Positions 25,623-34,728 of a stretch of DNA of 64,000 bases are shown in pieces (position 1 is the first letter of the stretch; every line of letters starts with the position of its first letter). The DNA is from Flavobacteriia bacterium (GTDB taxonomy: Bacteria > Bacteroidota > Bacteroidia > Flavobacteriales > Flavobacteriaceae), in assembly GCA_011391075.1 (NCBI GenBank), contig JAABRF010000003.1, forward strand, positions 1-64,000. Direction: 5' to 3'. The position numbers and the translations under genes were made by a program. The notes below the pieces were generated by a model, which was not told the origin of the DNA, did no database searches, and was given only the letters and a program-made list of their open reading frames with translations.

Positions 25623-28600
25623 TTAATGAATTATTAATTTGGATTTGGCATTACCTTCATTTCCATTCAATATTAAAAGATAAAGTCCGGCTTCAAGATT
25701 TTTAAAATCAATGGATTGTTGAATGATCTTCCCTTTTTGAACAATTCTACCCATAGCATCTAGACATTCGTAGTTTTCAAATTCAAATTCTGAGTCTATT
25801 TTAACGGAATCATGCGTTGGGTTGGGGAAAATTCTAACTTGTTTTGAAAGTAAATCATTTGTACCTAAGCCAATTCCCCATTCATACCAAATATCTGCTG
25901 TGATATTTGTAATATCTGAAGTTTGGTTTGTCCCTACACCACCAGAACCATTGTTAAAAATAACATTTAGTGAGGTTACATTCGGAAAAGTATATTTATA
26001 CCAACCGTTTTCATGAACGGTCATGGCAACACCAGGCCATGAAGTTGCCGGAATACTACCTCCAACTACATTCCAATAATAAACTTTTGGAATTACCCCA
26101 TTCCATCCATTCAATGAAGGATCAGGTCTGAAATAGACTGTAATTCCAGAATTGGTAAACGTATACACATGGGTTTGAATAGTTGAACTTTGATTGGAAG
26201 CATTTTGAGCAAATGCTTTTAAAGTGGTTGTAGTCGTTAAATTCAAATTCCCACTATTTGTAAATACATTACTAGAAGTGGTAGGTGTTGTGCCATCAGT
26301 TGTATAATATATAGTTCTATTTCCATTTATTGTGCTTGAAGCAGTTAAAGCGACATTAACATTATTTCCTGTTGTATAGGTTCCTCCTGCGGGATTTATT
26401 GACAAACATGGGTCATCTATAGAAGGAGAAGAACTCAGCCATCCGGTTCCCCATTCATACCAAGATTCAGTGGTGGCTGTTAAATCGGGAGTTTGATTTG
26501 TTCCTACACCGCCATTTCCATTGTTAAATATGATGTTAATACTAGAAACACCGGTAAAAGTATAAACAAACCAACCATTGCATTCTGGTTGCATTTCAAC
26601 GCCTGGCCAAGTAGTGTTTGCTACACTTCCGTTTGGAACAGCATTCCAATAATGAATTTTTGGAACAATATTTCCCCATGTTGTAGGTGGCTTGAAATGA
26701 ACAGATAATGTTGATACTTCTCCAATGTAATAGGTTTTGGTCATAATATCACTTTGATTCCCTTCATTGTCTTTAGCAAATGCTTTAAAGGTTGTGGTTT
26801 CAACTATTGGAATTACAACAGAAACAGAAGCAGAACTTGAAGATGTTGTTGGTTCAGAGCCATCAGTTGTATAATAAATAGTCGGATTGGAATCTGATGA
26901 GTCTGATGCTGTAATGGTAACTGAAATGGGCGTTGCAGAATAATTTGTTTCAGGTGTGAATGAAATACTTGGATTGACATTGAGATTTTCTCCAACCCAC
27001 ACATGTTGAATTTTAGTTTTAGTAATATTGCCCTTTGTATCGGTTATTTCTATGTAATAATCCAATAATTTATTCGAAATTCCATTGACATAAGCATAAT
27101 ACATATTGGCAATCTGATCGGGTAACATAAAGAAACTAACCTCTGGATTGTTTGTAATATTGTCTTTGGGAATTATTTTTTCAGTCAAGTTTAATGAAAT
27201 CCAATTGCCAACTTCACTTCCTCCAGCATAGGTTTCATTGAAATTTGTAGTCAATGGATTGATTCCATCTAAGTCTACCCGATATTTTAAAATAGCCGAT
27301 TGAATACCACTTACATCATATGCCAATGTCCAAATAGCAAAATCGGCATCATTTAAAATTTGTTGATATCCGTAATTTGGACCAAAACCAATGTTACCAG
27401 GATTGTATGGATAGCGTTGGGGTGACATCACTGAAGGTTTGGTTAAATCTACATTCGGATGTGCATTGAGTGTAACTTGTGCTCTTTCAATGGCTCTATT
27501 GGTAGCCAATGTTGCCTTGATTTCTAAATCCAATGCCAAACCATAATAAGCATTGCCACTATCATATCCTGGAAGTAAAAAATGCCAAGCTTTTTCTGCT
27601 GGACTTGAACTAGAATTTGGGCTAACAACATCAGCAATATCAATACCACCTTCCAATTGTTCAGCCATAATGCAATAATTTTCTCCAGCATATAAAACTG
27701 CCATATTGCGTACATCTTCAGTCCAACCATTCGGATTAAATTTAGATTTATCAGTACTCATATTGAGTGGCCAAAACCAATTGATAAATTGTGGAGATCC
27801 CCAATCATTGGCAGCATTAAACCATGAGCCATCCTCGACTTTTACAACTGCATCATTTGGAACCGGAAAATCTGATAAATACTGTTCGATTGTTGTAGGT
27901 ACATAACCTGATCCGACAGCAGCATTTGTAAATCCGGGAACTGCCTCTCCATAATAACTGGCTCCACCTCCCCATGCATTGTCTCCATCATGTGCCAATA
28001 ATACCAATGGTGGACGATTTGTCAAAGCATAAGGAGCAATATTTGTTTGAATATTGCTAATTCCTTGTTGAGAAAATCCATCTCTGTAACTGTCCAAATC
28101 TGCCATTGGAACGATTGAAATTTTGTATTCAGTACCATTTTCAGGATCGACATATTTGGCTTTGTGTGGCATAAAACAATAAGGAGCAGCAAATTGCCCA
28201 CCTCTACCATCTATTTGTCCATTGTGCCAATTTACACCTAATGTACTTACTTTATCAGCCAAATTGGGTGGATCAATATTACAACCATTGGTTCCAAATA
28301 CCAATGGATAATCAGCTAATGTTCTTGCTAAATGTGAATTGGCTACTACAGTCCATTGAAATCCTTCTTCTATGAGAACTTTAATTATTCTTTCTGAAAA
28401 AGAGGCTTCAGCAGGCCAATATCCATTTGAATAATAACCAAATTGTTGTATTTGATAATATTTATGAGCCTGGATTTCTTTCTTTAATACTTCGTCACTT
28501 ACCAATGGTGAAAGTGTGTGATGCATGGTAAAACCCATCACATCCAATCTCGGTTTTCCTCCTGATGTTAACCAAGAATGAGCTGTATTTACATCATTTT

Positions 28601-28997
28601 TCCAACCGGAAGAATAGCCCCATTGGTTTGCTACTCCAAGCGAATTCAAATTTTCAATCAAAGAACCTCCATAAGTCATTTGAGCACCTGCCTTTGGATA
28701 TCCCATGATACTTTGTACGGCATTCTTGGGCTGAAATTGATAAGCATTTACTCGATCTGGTAATCCGAATATTTCTTCCAAATTATTGAGTGGATGCGCC
28801 AATCCATCTGTATAAGTATTGGTCCCATTTAGTTTTAAATCCTGACTTTCCTTTACCAATTGGTATCTGTTTGGATTACTTTGACTAACCTCACCCCAAT
28901 AAGTGGGTTGATGCATATGCCATAAATAAGAAGTGTGTACTTGTGTAAATGATTGAATGCTAAATAAAAGCATTATGAAAGTAGCTGTTTTCTTCAT
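25623..28997 (-). CDS. Secreted GH57-type starch-active enzyme with T9SS sorting domain
   Basis: A 1124-residue secreted glycoside hydrolase resembling family 57 (alpha-amylase/pullulanase group). I start it at 28997, where the signal peptide MKKTATFIMLLFSIQSFTQ begins. The catalytic part (about 20-560) has LWHMHQP (GH57 region 1), YWPAEASF with the likely nucleophile Glu at about 197, and AHDGDNAWGGG at about 335. Two chitobiase-like FN3-type modules (TIYYTTDGSEPTTSS; TIYYTTDGTTPTTSS) alternate with two starch-binding-like modules (PKIHYWNAVPNG; PKVYYWNVVGG). The last 75 residues are a T9SS type A sorting domain (RIFPNPTHDSVKI, GLYLLIL). It probably degrades alpha-glucans outside the cell. 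Confidence 0.87.
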   Translation of the reverse strand: MKKTATFIMLLFSIQSFTQVHTSYLWHMHQPTYWGEVSQSNPNRYQLVKESQDLKLNGTNTYTDGLAHPLNNLEEIFGLPDRVNAYQFQPKNAVQSIMGYPKAGAQMTYGGSLIENLNSLGVANQWGYSSGWKNDVNTAHSWLTSGGKPRLDVMGFTMHHTLSPLVSDEVLKKEIQAHKYYQIQQFGYYSNGYWPAEASFSERIIKVLIEEGFQWTVVANSHLARTLADYPLVFGTNGCNIDPPNLADKVSTLGVNWHNGQIDGRGGQFAAPYCFMPHKAKYVDPENGTEYKISIVPMADLDSYRDGFSQQGISNIQTNIAPYALTNRPPLVLLAHDGDNAWGGGASYYGEAVPGFTNAAVGSGYVPTTIEQYLSDFPVPNDAVVKVEDGSWFNAANDWGSPQFINWFWPLNMSTDKSKFNPNGWTEDVRNMAVLYAGENYCIMAEQLEGGIDIADVVSPNSSSSPAEKAWHFLLPGYDSGNAYYGLALDLEIKATLATNRAIERAQVTLNAHPNVDLTKPSVMSPQRYPYNPGNIGFGPNYGYQQILNDADFAIWTLAYDVSGIQSAILKYRVDLDGINPLTTNFNETYAGGSEVGNWISLNLTEKIIPKDNITNNPEVSFFMLPDQIANMYYAYVNGISNKLLDYYIEITDTKGNITKTKIQHVWVGENLNVNPSISFTPETNYSATPISVTITASDSSDSNPTIYYTTDGSEPTTSSSSASVSVVIPIVETTTFKAFAKDNEGNQSDIMTKTYYIGEVSTLSVHFKPPTTWGNIVPKIHYWNAVPNGSVANTTWPGVEMQPECNGWFVYTFTGVSSINIIFNNGNGGVGTNQTPDLTATTESWYEWGTGWLSSSPSIDDPCLSINPAGGTYTTGNNVNVALTASSTINGNRTIYYTTDGTTPTTSSNVFTNSGNLNLTTTTTLKAFAQNASNQSSTIQTHVYTFTNSGITVYFRPDPSLNGWNGVIPKVYYWNVVGGSIPATSWPGVAMTVHENGWYKYTFPNVTSLNVIFNNGSGGVGTNQTSDITNITADIWYEWGIGLGTNDLLSKQVRIFPNPTHDSVKIDSEFEFENYECLDAMGRIVQKGKIIQQSIDFKNLEAGLYLLILNGNEGNAKSKLIIH

Positions 28998-29176
28998 TTG
29001 AAAATGGTTTGAATACGATTTTACATTGCGAATATTGGCTAAATTTACACACATATTACTGATTTAAATCATTAATATGTTCGCAACCGTTTTCGTGTTA
29101 AAAACTTTATCTTTACAATGCTGTTAGTTTAATGTTAAAGTAATTTACATTCAAACTATAAAAAAAAAATTTAAAG

Positions 29177-29184
29177 TATTTTTG
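29177..29184 (+). promoter_or_regulatory. Candidate -7 element TATTTTTG before the AsmA-like gene
   Basis: TATTTTTG fits TAnnTTTG and lies 42 bases before the ATG at 29227. A TTG at the right upstream distance is not seen. Confidence 0.35.
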
Positions 29185-29226
29185 TGTCATAATACTCAAA
29201 AAATAATCCATAAAAATTTATTTAAA

Positions 29227-32016
29227 ATGAAAAAATTTCTCAAAATCTTTTCTGTTGTTTTTTTACTTTTTATCATAGCAGCTTTTGCAATACCTTATTT
29301 TTATAAAGATAAGATTGTCAATTATATAAAAGCCGATATTAATAAAAATATCAATGCAAAAGTTGATTTCGAAGATGTAGATTTATCATTGTTTAGAAGT
29401 TTCCCTAATTTCAATTTGGGAATAGATAAACTGACGGTTGACGGTGTTGATGCATTTAAAAATATAAGGTTATTAGAAGCAAAGGATTTAAATCTAACAC
29501 TTGATATCAAAAGCGTATTTGGAGGTGATCAAATCAAAATCAATAAGATAGGAGTAGAGCAAGCAAAAGTAAATATTTTGGTTTTGGAAAACGGAAAAGC
29601 AAATTATGATATATCTAAGCCAAATGATGCCCAATCTGAACCTTCAAAATTCAATATTGATTTAAAAAAATATTTTATAAAAAATTCTGACCTTATTTAT
29701 GATGATAAATCCATGGGATTTAAAGCTGAATTAATAAATCTTAACCATGAAGGTAGTGGAAAGTTGTCTGAAAAAATATATGAACTCAAAACTAAAAGTA
29801 CCGTTGATACATTAACTATTACTTACGGTAATATTGATTATTTGCATAAAGTTAAAGCAGATGTTACTACTGATTTTGATATTTCAGGTGATTTTACCAA
29901 ATTTACTTTAAAAAATACGTTGGCAACTATAAATGATCTCCCAATAATGGCTGATGGATTTGTGGAAATGAAAGAAAATGAGATTGTTATGGATATTAAT
30001 TACAAAACTGAAAATGCCAATATTGCACAACTATTGAGTTTGGTACCAAAAGTTTATATGCCCGATTTGACCGGAGTTAAAACAGGTGGAGTTGCCAAAT
30101 TATCGGGTTTTGTGAAAGGACATAATACAGAAACAGATTTACCTGGATTCAAATTATTGGTTGATGTTCAAAATGCCAGTATTCAATATCCTGATTTACC
30201 TGAAAAAATAAGTAATATTAACTTATTAACGGATGTTGATTTTAAAGGTGGAAGCGATTTGAATACAATGATAGTGGACTTGCCTAAGATTTTGTTTGAT
30301 ATTGCTGGAAGTCGTATTTCGGGGAATTTAAACGTTAAACAACCCATGACGGATCCATTTATAAGTGCTGCATTTAAAACAAAATTAGATTTTAATAAAG
30401 TAAATCAAGCTGTAAAATTTGAGCAAATAAAAGATTTATCTGGTATATTGGATGCAGATATCGCATTTAGTGGTTTGGTTTCTGCCATGGCCAATCAACA
30501 AGTAGATAAAATCAATGCCAAAGGATTTTTTAATTTGACCCATTTCAAAATGAAATCTGATGCCTTTAAAGATATTGTGCAAATACCTTCTGCTCAATTA
30601 AATCTAAGTCCGGCACAACTCAATGTTACGCAATTCAACAGTATTATTGGTGCAAATGATTTCTCACTTACTGGTTCTATTTCAAATTATTTAGCTTATT
30701 TTTTGGGTAAAAACGAAGTGCTTAAAGGTGATTTTTATGGGAAATCTAAATATTTGAATTTAAATGATTTTATGACAGATACTTCAATCGAAACTTCAAA
30801 TAAAAATCAACCTCAATCAACTGAAACCAAAACAACAGGAATAATTAAAGTTCCAGCCAATTTAGATTTAAATTTCAATCTAACAGCTGATAAAATTAAA
30901 TACCAAAAACTAGATTTAAATAACATAGTTGGTGTAATGAAAGTTGCCAATCAAGAAATCAAACTTTCCAATCTTAATATGAATTTGTTAGGCGGAAAAG
31001 TTCAGTTGAGTGGTTTTTATAATACTGCCGGTACTAATGCCAAAAGTAATTTGAGTATAAATCTAGATCAAATGGGTATTAAAGAAAGTGCAAACTCATT
31101 TGATATGTTTAGTTCATATGCGCCAGTTTTAAAAAATATGACTGGTAATTTTTTCTCCAATTTAAGTTTGAATGTTGATTTGGATGAAAATATGAATCCT
31201 ATATTAAAAAGCATTAATTCGCAAGGTAATTTTAAAACCAATGAAATTTCTGCAACTGGTATTAATGTGATGAAGAAGGTCGGAGAAATATTGAAAATCA
31301 ATGAATTATTAAACCCAAAGATTGATAAACTCAATGCCAGTTTCACAATAAAAGACGGTACTTTAACTTTAAAACCCAATCAATTTAAATTAAATGGTAT
31401 GCAAGCCGGACTGAGTGGAACTTTCAATTTGGATAAACAATTGAATTTGGAGCTTACTTTGGATGTCCCAAGAGAAAAATTAGGCAATAATTTAAATGGT
31501 GTCATAAACAATATTGCTGGAGTTGCCAATAAACTGGATTTAAACAAAGATATTGGACAAGTTGTAAAAACCAAATTTAAAATTACTGGTTTGGCAACCA
31601 ATCCACAAATTAAACCTGTTCTATTAGGAAATAGTGGTGAAACAATAGCTGAAACGGTAACTCAAGTTGTTCAAGATAAAATTGAAACGGTTAAAAATGA
31701 TGCATTAGTCAAAGCTCAAATAGAATCTGATAAGTTAATGACAGCAGCTAAATTGCAAAAGGAAAAATTGCTTATTGAAGCCGAAAAATTGGCTCAAGAA
31801 ACTAGAGATAAGGCCAAACAAGCCGGAGACGAATTGTTGAAAAATGCAGGAGATAATCCATTGAAAAAATTGGCAGCCCAAACAGCAGCCGACAAATTGG
31901 TTAAAGAAGGTGATAAAAAAGCCAATCAAATAGTTGACACTGCAACTAGAAAAGGGGATGAGTTTATCCAAAAAGCCCAAATCCAAGCCGATGATCTTAT
32001 TAATAAAGCTAAATAA
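29227..32016 (+). CDS. AsmA-family protein
   Basis: A 929-residue envelope protein of the AsmA/YhdP-like type, implicated in lipid transport or outer-membrane assembly. I start it at 29227 (MKKFLKIFSVVFLLFIIAAF), a single N-terminal membrane anchor. The body has the AsmA N-terminal pattern (DVDLSLFRSFPNFNLGIDKL, then repeated beta-strand-rich segments such as LNMNLLGGKVQLSGFY) and the C-terminal AsmA region (KPNQFKLNGMQAGLSGTFNL). The last 100 residues form an Ala/Lys/Glu-rich coiled coil (KLQKEKLLIEAEKLAQE), which I take to be a Bacteroidota-type extension. It is divergent from the GH57 gene. Confidence 0.88.
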   Translation: MKKFLKIFSVVFLLFIIAAFAIPYFYKDKIVNYIKADINKNINAKVDFEDVDLSLFRSFPNFNLGIDKLTVDGVDAFKNIRLLEAKDLNLTLDIKSVFGGDQIKINKIGVEQAKVNILVLENGKANYDISKPNDAQSEPSKFNIDLKKYFIKNSDLIYDDKSMGFKAELINLNHEGSGKLSEKIYELKTKSTVDTLTITYGNIDYLHKVKADVTTDFDISGDFTKFTLKNTLATINDLPIMADGFVEMKENEIVMDINYKTENANIAQLLSLVPKVYMPDLTGVKTGGVAKLSGFVKGHNTETDLPGFKLLVDVQNASIQYPDLPEKISNINLLTDVDFKGGSDLNTMIVDLPKILFDIAGSRISGNLNVKQPMTDPFISAAFKTKLDFNKVNQAVKFEQIKDLSGILDADIAFSGLVSAMANQQVDKINAKGFFNLTHFKMKSDAFKDIVQIPSAQLNLSPAQLNVTQFNSIIGANDFSLTGSISNYLAYFLGKNEVLKGDFYGKSKYLNLNDFMTDTSIETSNKNQPQSTETKTTGIIKVPANLDLNFNLTADKIKYQKLDLNNIVGVMKVANQEIKLSNLNMNLLGGKVQLSGFYNTAGTNAKSNLSINLDQMGIKESANSFDMFSSYAPVLKNMTGNFFSNLSLNVDLDENMNPILKSINSQGNFKTNEISATGINVMKKVGEILKINELLNPKIDKLNASFTIKDGTLTLKPNQFKLNGMQAGLSGTFNLDKQLNLELTLDVPREKLGNNLNGVINNIAGVANKLDLNKDIGQVVKTKFKITGLATNPQIKPVLLGNSGETIAETVTQVVQDKIETVKNDALVKAQIESDKLMTAAKLQKEKLLIEAEKLAQETRDKAKQAGDELLKNAGDNPLKKLAAQTAADKLVKEGDKKANQIVDTATRKGDEFIQKAQIQADDLINKAK

Positions 32017-32035
32017 ATTGGATGAATATTATACT

Positions 32036-32062
32036 AAAAATCCCACTTTAAGTGGGATTTTT
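32036..32062 (+). terminator. Intrinsic terminator after the AsmA-like gene
   Basis: AAAAATCCCACTT and AAGTGGGATTTTTT form a stem with almost no unpaired loop (it will open a few bases in practice), followed by a T-run, 20 bases after the stop at 32016. Confidence 0.75.
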
Positions 32063-32180
32063 TATTTTTAATCGATTAAATTTAAAATAGTTATTATAAA
32101 TCAATGATCAAATCATTCCTGACCAAAAAAAAGATTTAACGTGAATTTTATTCTTATTTTTAAGATTAATAGAAGTAAGG

Positions 32181-32780
32181 TTATTTACTATTTTTTTTCT
32201 GTTCATCAAAAAGCTTTCTGTTGAGTAATTGCTCTCTTTCTAAAGACCTAGATCGAGATTCTTTAAACTCTTCTTCCAGTTCCTCATATCTTTGAATTGC
32301 TGCTTTTGTTAAAACATGACTGTTTTTAAATTTATAAACATAATATCCGAAACCAGCAGCCAATAAAATAACCAAAATCCACATTATTGATTTGTAAGCA
32401 ATTTTGCTCATAGGTATTCCTAAAAAAGAAATGGTATCCTTTTTTAATAACATTTCTTCGTTTTGGCTAACTTCAGATTTCAAAGCATTATTTTCATTTA
32501 ATACTGTTGTAGCTTGCTGTTTGGAAACAGTTAATTCTGTTTTTAATCTGTTGATACTATCCAATATATGAGTGTGAAATTTGTTTAACCATTCTGTTTT
32601 AGTTGAAATATAACTTCCTTTAACAAATGAATTTTCAGTAATAAACTGTTTTTGCTCCATCAAATTCCCTTTTTCTAAAACCTGAGAATCAATATTTTTA
32701 AATTTTTGAATAGTGTCTTGTGCAATAAGGTTTAAACTTAAAAAAAATAATATTAAAGATTTAATAAGTAAATGTTTCAT
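32181..32780 (-). CDS. Coiled-coil single-pass membrane protein of unknown function
   Basis: 199 residues: signal peptide (MKHLLIKSLILFFLSLNLIAQ), a heptad-like coiled coil (about 80-110), a conserved FLGIPMSKIAYKSIMW leading into one membrane segment (about 130-150), then a charged C-terminal coiled coil (RYEELEEEFKESRSRSLERE). I recall homologues in flavobacteria labelled tRNA (guanine-N1)-methyltransferase; nothing in the sequence supports that activity. Function unknown, probably envelope-related. It is followed on the same strand by the convergent AsmA-like gene's terminator. Confidence 0.8.
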   Translation of the reverse strand: MKHLLIKSLILFFLSLNLIAQDTIQKFKNIDSQVLEKGNLMEQKQFITENSFVKGSYISTKTEWLNKFHTHILDSINRLKTELTVSKQQATTVLNENNALKSEVSQNEEMLLKKDTISFLGIPMSKIAYKSIMWILVILLAAGFGYYVYKFKNSHVLTKAAIQRYEELEEEFKESRSRSLEREQLLNRKLFDEQKKNSK

Positions 32781-32902
32781 TTGGAATTATTTGAAAATTT
32801 GAATAAGGAATTTAAACTATATAAGTTGCAAAAATAAAAATTATATTCAAGAAAAATGGAATAATTGGGTTGAACTATAAATATCTATTGAATTAATCAA
32901 AT

Positions 32903-33313
32903 TTATTTGTAATAAAGGTAGGATTGTAAAATTAATGTTGCACTAATTTCGTCAATATTTGCTTTGTTTCTTCTATCTTTTTTCTTCATACCACTATCAA
33001 TCATAGATTGAAAGGCTATTTTTGACGTAAATCTTTCATCAATTCTTTTGATGGGAATTTCAGGATTCTGATTTTGAAGTTTGAGAATGAACTCTTGAAT
33101 AGTGGTTTCAATATCACTTAATGAATTATCAAATCGTTTGGGTTGTCCAACCAATATCAATGCAACTTTTTCTTTAAGAAAATAATCCTTTAGAAACATT
33201 AATAAACCATTTGTTTCAATAGTTGTGAGTCCGCTAGCAATAAGCTGCAATTCATCAGAAACAGCTATGCCTGTACGTTTTAAACCATAATCTATTGCTA
33301 TTACTCTTGACAT
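32903..33313 (-). CDS. ruvX: RuvX/YqgF-family nuclease (pre-16S rRNA processing)
   Basis: A 136-residue RNase H-fold protein. Motifs: IAIDYGLKRTGIAVSD (Asp8), LILVGQPKRFDNS and RIDERFTSKIAF, with an acidic C-terminal region (KANIDEISATLILQSYL). Members process the 5' end of 16S rRNA precursors and were first proposed as Holliday-junction resolvases. Complete length for the family. Confidence 0.93.
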   Translation of the reverse strand: MSRVIAIDYGLKRTGIAVSDELQLIASGLTTIETNGLLMFLKDYFLKEKVALILVGQPKRFDNSLSDIETTIQEFILKLQNQNPEIPIKRIDERFTSKIAFQSMIDSGMKKKDRRNKANIDEISATLILQSYLYYK

Positions 33314-33328
33314 CTTGCAAATTTAGAT

Positions 33329-33361
33329 AAAAAAAATCCTGAAAGTATTAATTTCAGGATT
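33329..33361 (-). terminator. Intrinsic terminator of the TPR gene
   Basis: A 10-bp stem, AATCCTGAAA and TTTCAGGATT, with a seven-base loop and a T-run in the minus-strand direction. It follows the TPR gene stop at 33383 and lies just before the ruvX start at 33313, so ruvX likely has its own promoter or depends on readthrough. Confidence 0.75.
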
Positions 33362-33382
33362 ATAATTGTAAAGTTTGAGTTG

Positions 33383-34684
33383 TTAATTTTTTAAACTATT
33401 ATAAATAACTCTCATTTCTTTAGATTTATCATACATTTCCAATTGTTCATAAATTCCCATCAAAGCTTGAATAACACCTAAATTATCGTTTTTATACTGA
33501 AATGCTTTTTCAAAATAGGGTAATGCTTCTCTGTAAACATCCAATTGTTTTGCTTGTAATTCATCATACTTTGCGAAATTGTTGAGATTATTATTCATTT
33601 CTTCAACAATGGGTTCTGCTTTGGTTAAAATTGCTGAACCAATATTATTGTATGCATCTGCATAATCAGGTTTTAATGCTATTGCTTTATTGTAACTTTC
33701 AATAGCTCCATCTATATCTTTTAAATCAGATTTCATAACCCCGATATTGTAATGTAAAATATAATCTGAAGGATTAACTTGAACTGCTTCTTCTAATTTT
33801 TCTTTAAACTTCATGTTATCACCCATCGCATAGTATACATTGGCTTCATCAACTAATAAACCATAATCATGTGGAGCAGATTGTTTAGCTTCTAAAATGG
33901 TTTCAAGAGCTTTCGCATTGTCCTTCATGGCCAAATAACTCTTAACAATCATTTTTTTCATTTCAATTGTTTGAGGTTCTTTGATTTTAACCTGTGGATC
34001 TACTACAAGTTTAAGTTTAACTTGATCATCCATTTCTTTTTTAGAATCGTAAAATACTTCTTGTTCATTAACAATACTTTTAGCAGAATAAATAGTTCCA
34101 GCTCCAGTAAAGCCCAGATTTAATAATTTTCTGTAATTATCAATAGATTTTTGGTATTCTTCAGCAAAATAGTATACATATGCAGAATTTTGTAAAAAAA
34201 TTGTATCACGGGCACTTAAATTATAAACTTCTTCAAAACCCATTGCTGATTGTTTGAATTTTTCAATTGTTAAGTCATGATTAGCTTCATCTTTAGATAA
34301 ATCTAATCCTTCAGAATACAATGCTGAGGCTTTTTCACTAACTTTTTTAATCAAATCATTGATTGTTACCAAAGCTTCTTCAGTATAAGTTTTGCTTCCA
34401 TTTTTTTCTATCTCAATAACTTTATTTAAAGATTGAGATGCAAGTTGAAAATTTGCTGGCGTTGTACCATTTGCAAAATAGGCTTTACCTAAGACCAAAT
34501 AGTATTGAGCTTTTTGTTTGTCTTTAGCGGTGCCAAGAAGATTCTCAGCTCCTTTTAAAACTGAAATAGCTTGTGTAAAATTATTTTCTTTCATTGCAGT
34601 TTCAGCAGCTTTGATTTCGTCTTTTTGAGCAAATGTTGCTATACTCAAAATAAAAGCGACACCCAAAATAATTGTTTTTTTCAT
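33383..34684 (-). CDS. TPR repeat protein, exported
   Basis: 433 residues with a signal peptide (MKKTIILGVAFILSIATFAQ) and several tetratricopeptide-like repeats, for example YILHYNIGVMKSDLKDIDGA and AIESYNKAIALKPDYADAYN. It lies 44 bases downstream of gyrA on the same strand, an arrangement I recall from other flavobacteria. Probably a periplasmic or outer-membrane-associated protein-interaction protein; partner unknown. Confidence 0.88.
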   Translation of the reverse strand: MKKTIILGVAFILSIATFAQKDEIKAAETAMKENNFTQAISVLKGAENLLGTAKDKQKAQYYLVLGKAYFANGTTPANFQLASQSLNKVIEIEKNGSKTYTEEALVTINDLIKKVSEKASALYSEGLDLSKDEANHDLTIEKFKQSAMGFEEVYNLSARDTIFLQNSAYVYYFAEEYQKSIDNYRKLLNLGFTGAGTIYSAKSIVNEQEVFYDSKKEMDDQVKLKLVVDPQVKIKEPQTIEMKKMIVKSYLAMKDNAKALETILEAKQSAPHDYGLLVDEANVYYAMGDNMKFKEKLEEAVQVNPSDYILHYNIGVMKSDLKDIDGAIESYNKAIALKPDYADAYNNIGSAILTKAEPIVEEMNNNLNNFAKYDELQAKQLDVYREALPYFEKAFQYKNDNLGVIQALMGIYEQLEMYDKSKEMRVIYNSLKN

Positions 34685-34728
34685 CTTAAAAGAGATTTTA
34701 ATATTTAATTTTAGTTATATGAAATGGT

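Noticed and set aside
32181-32780. tRNA methyltransferase
   Set aside because: No SPOUT or TrmD motif; the protein is a signal peptide, coiled coils and one membrane segment.
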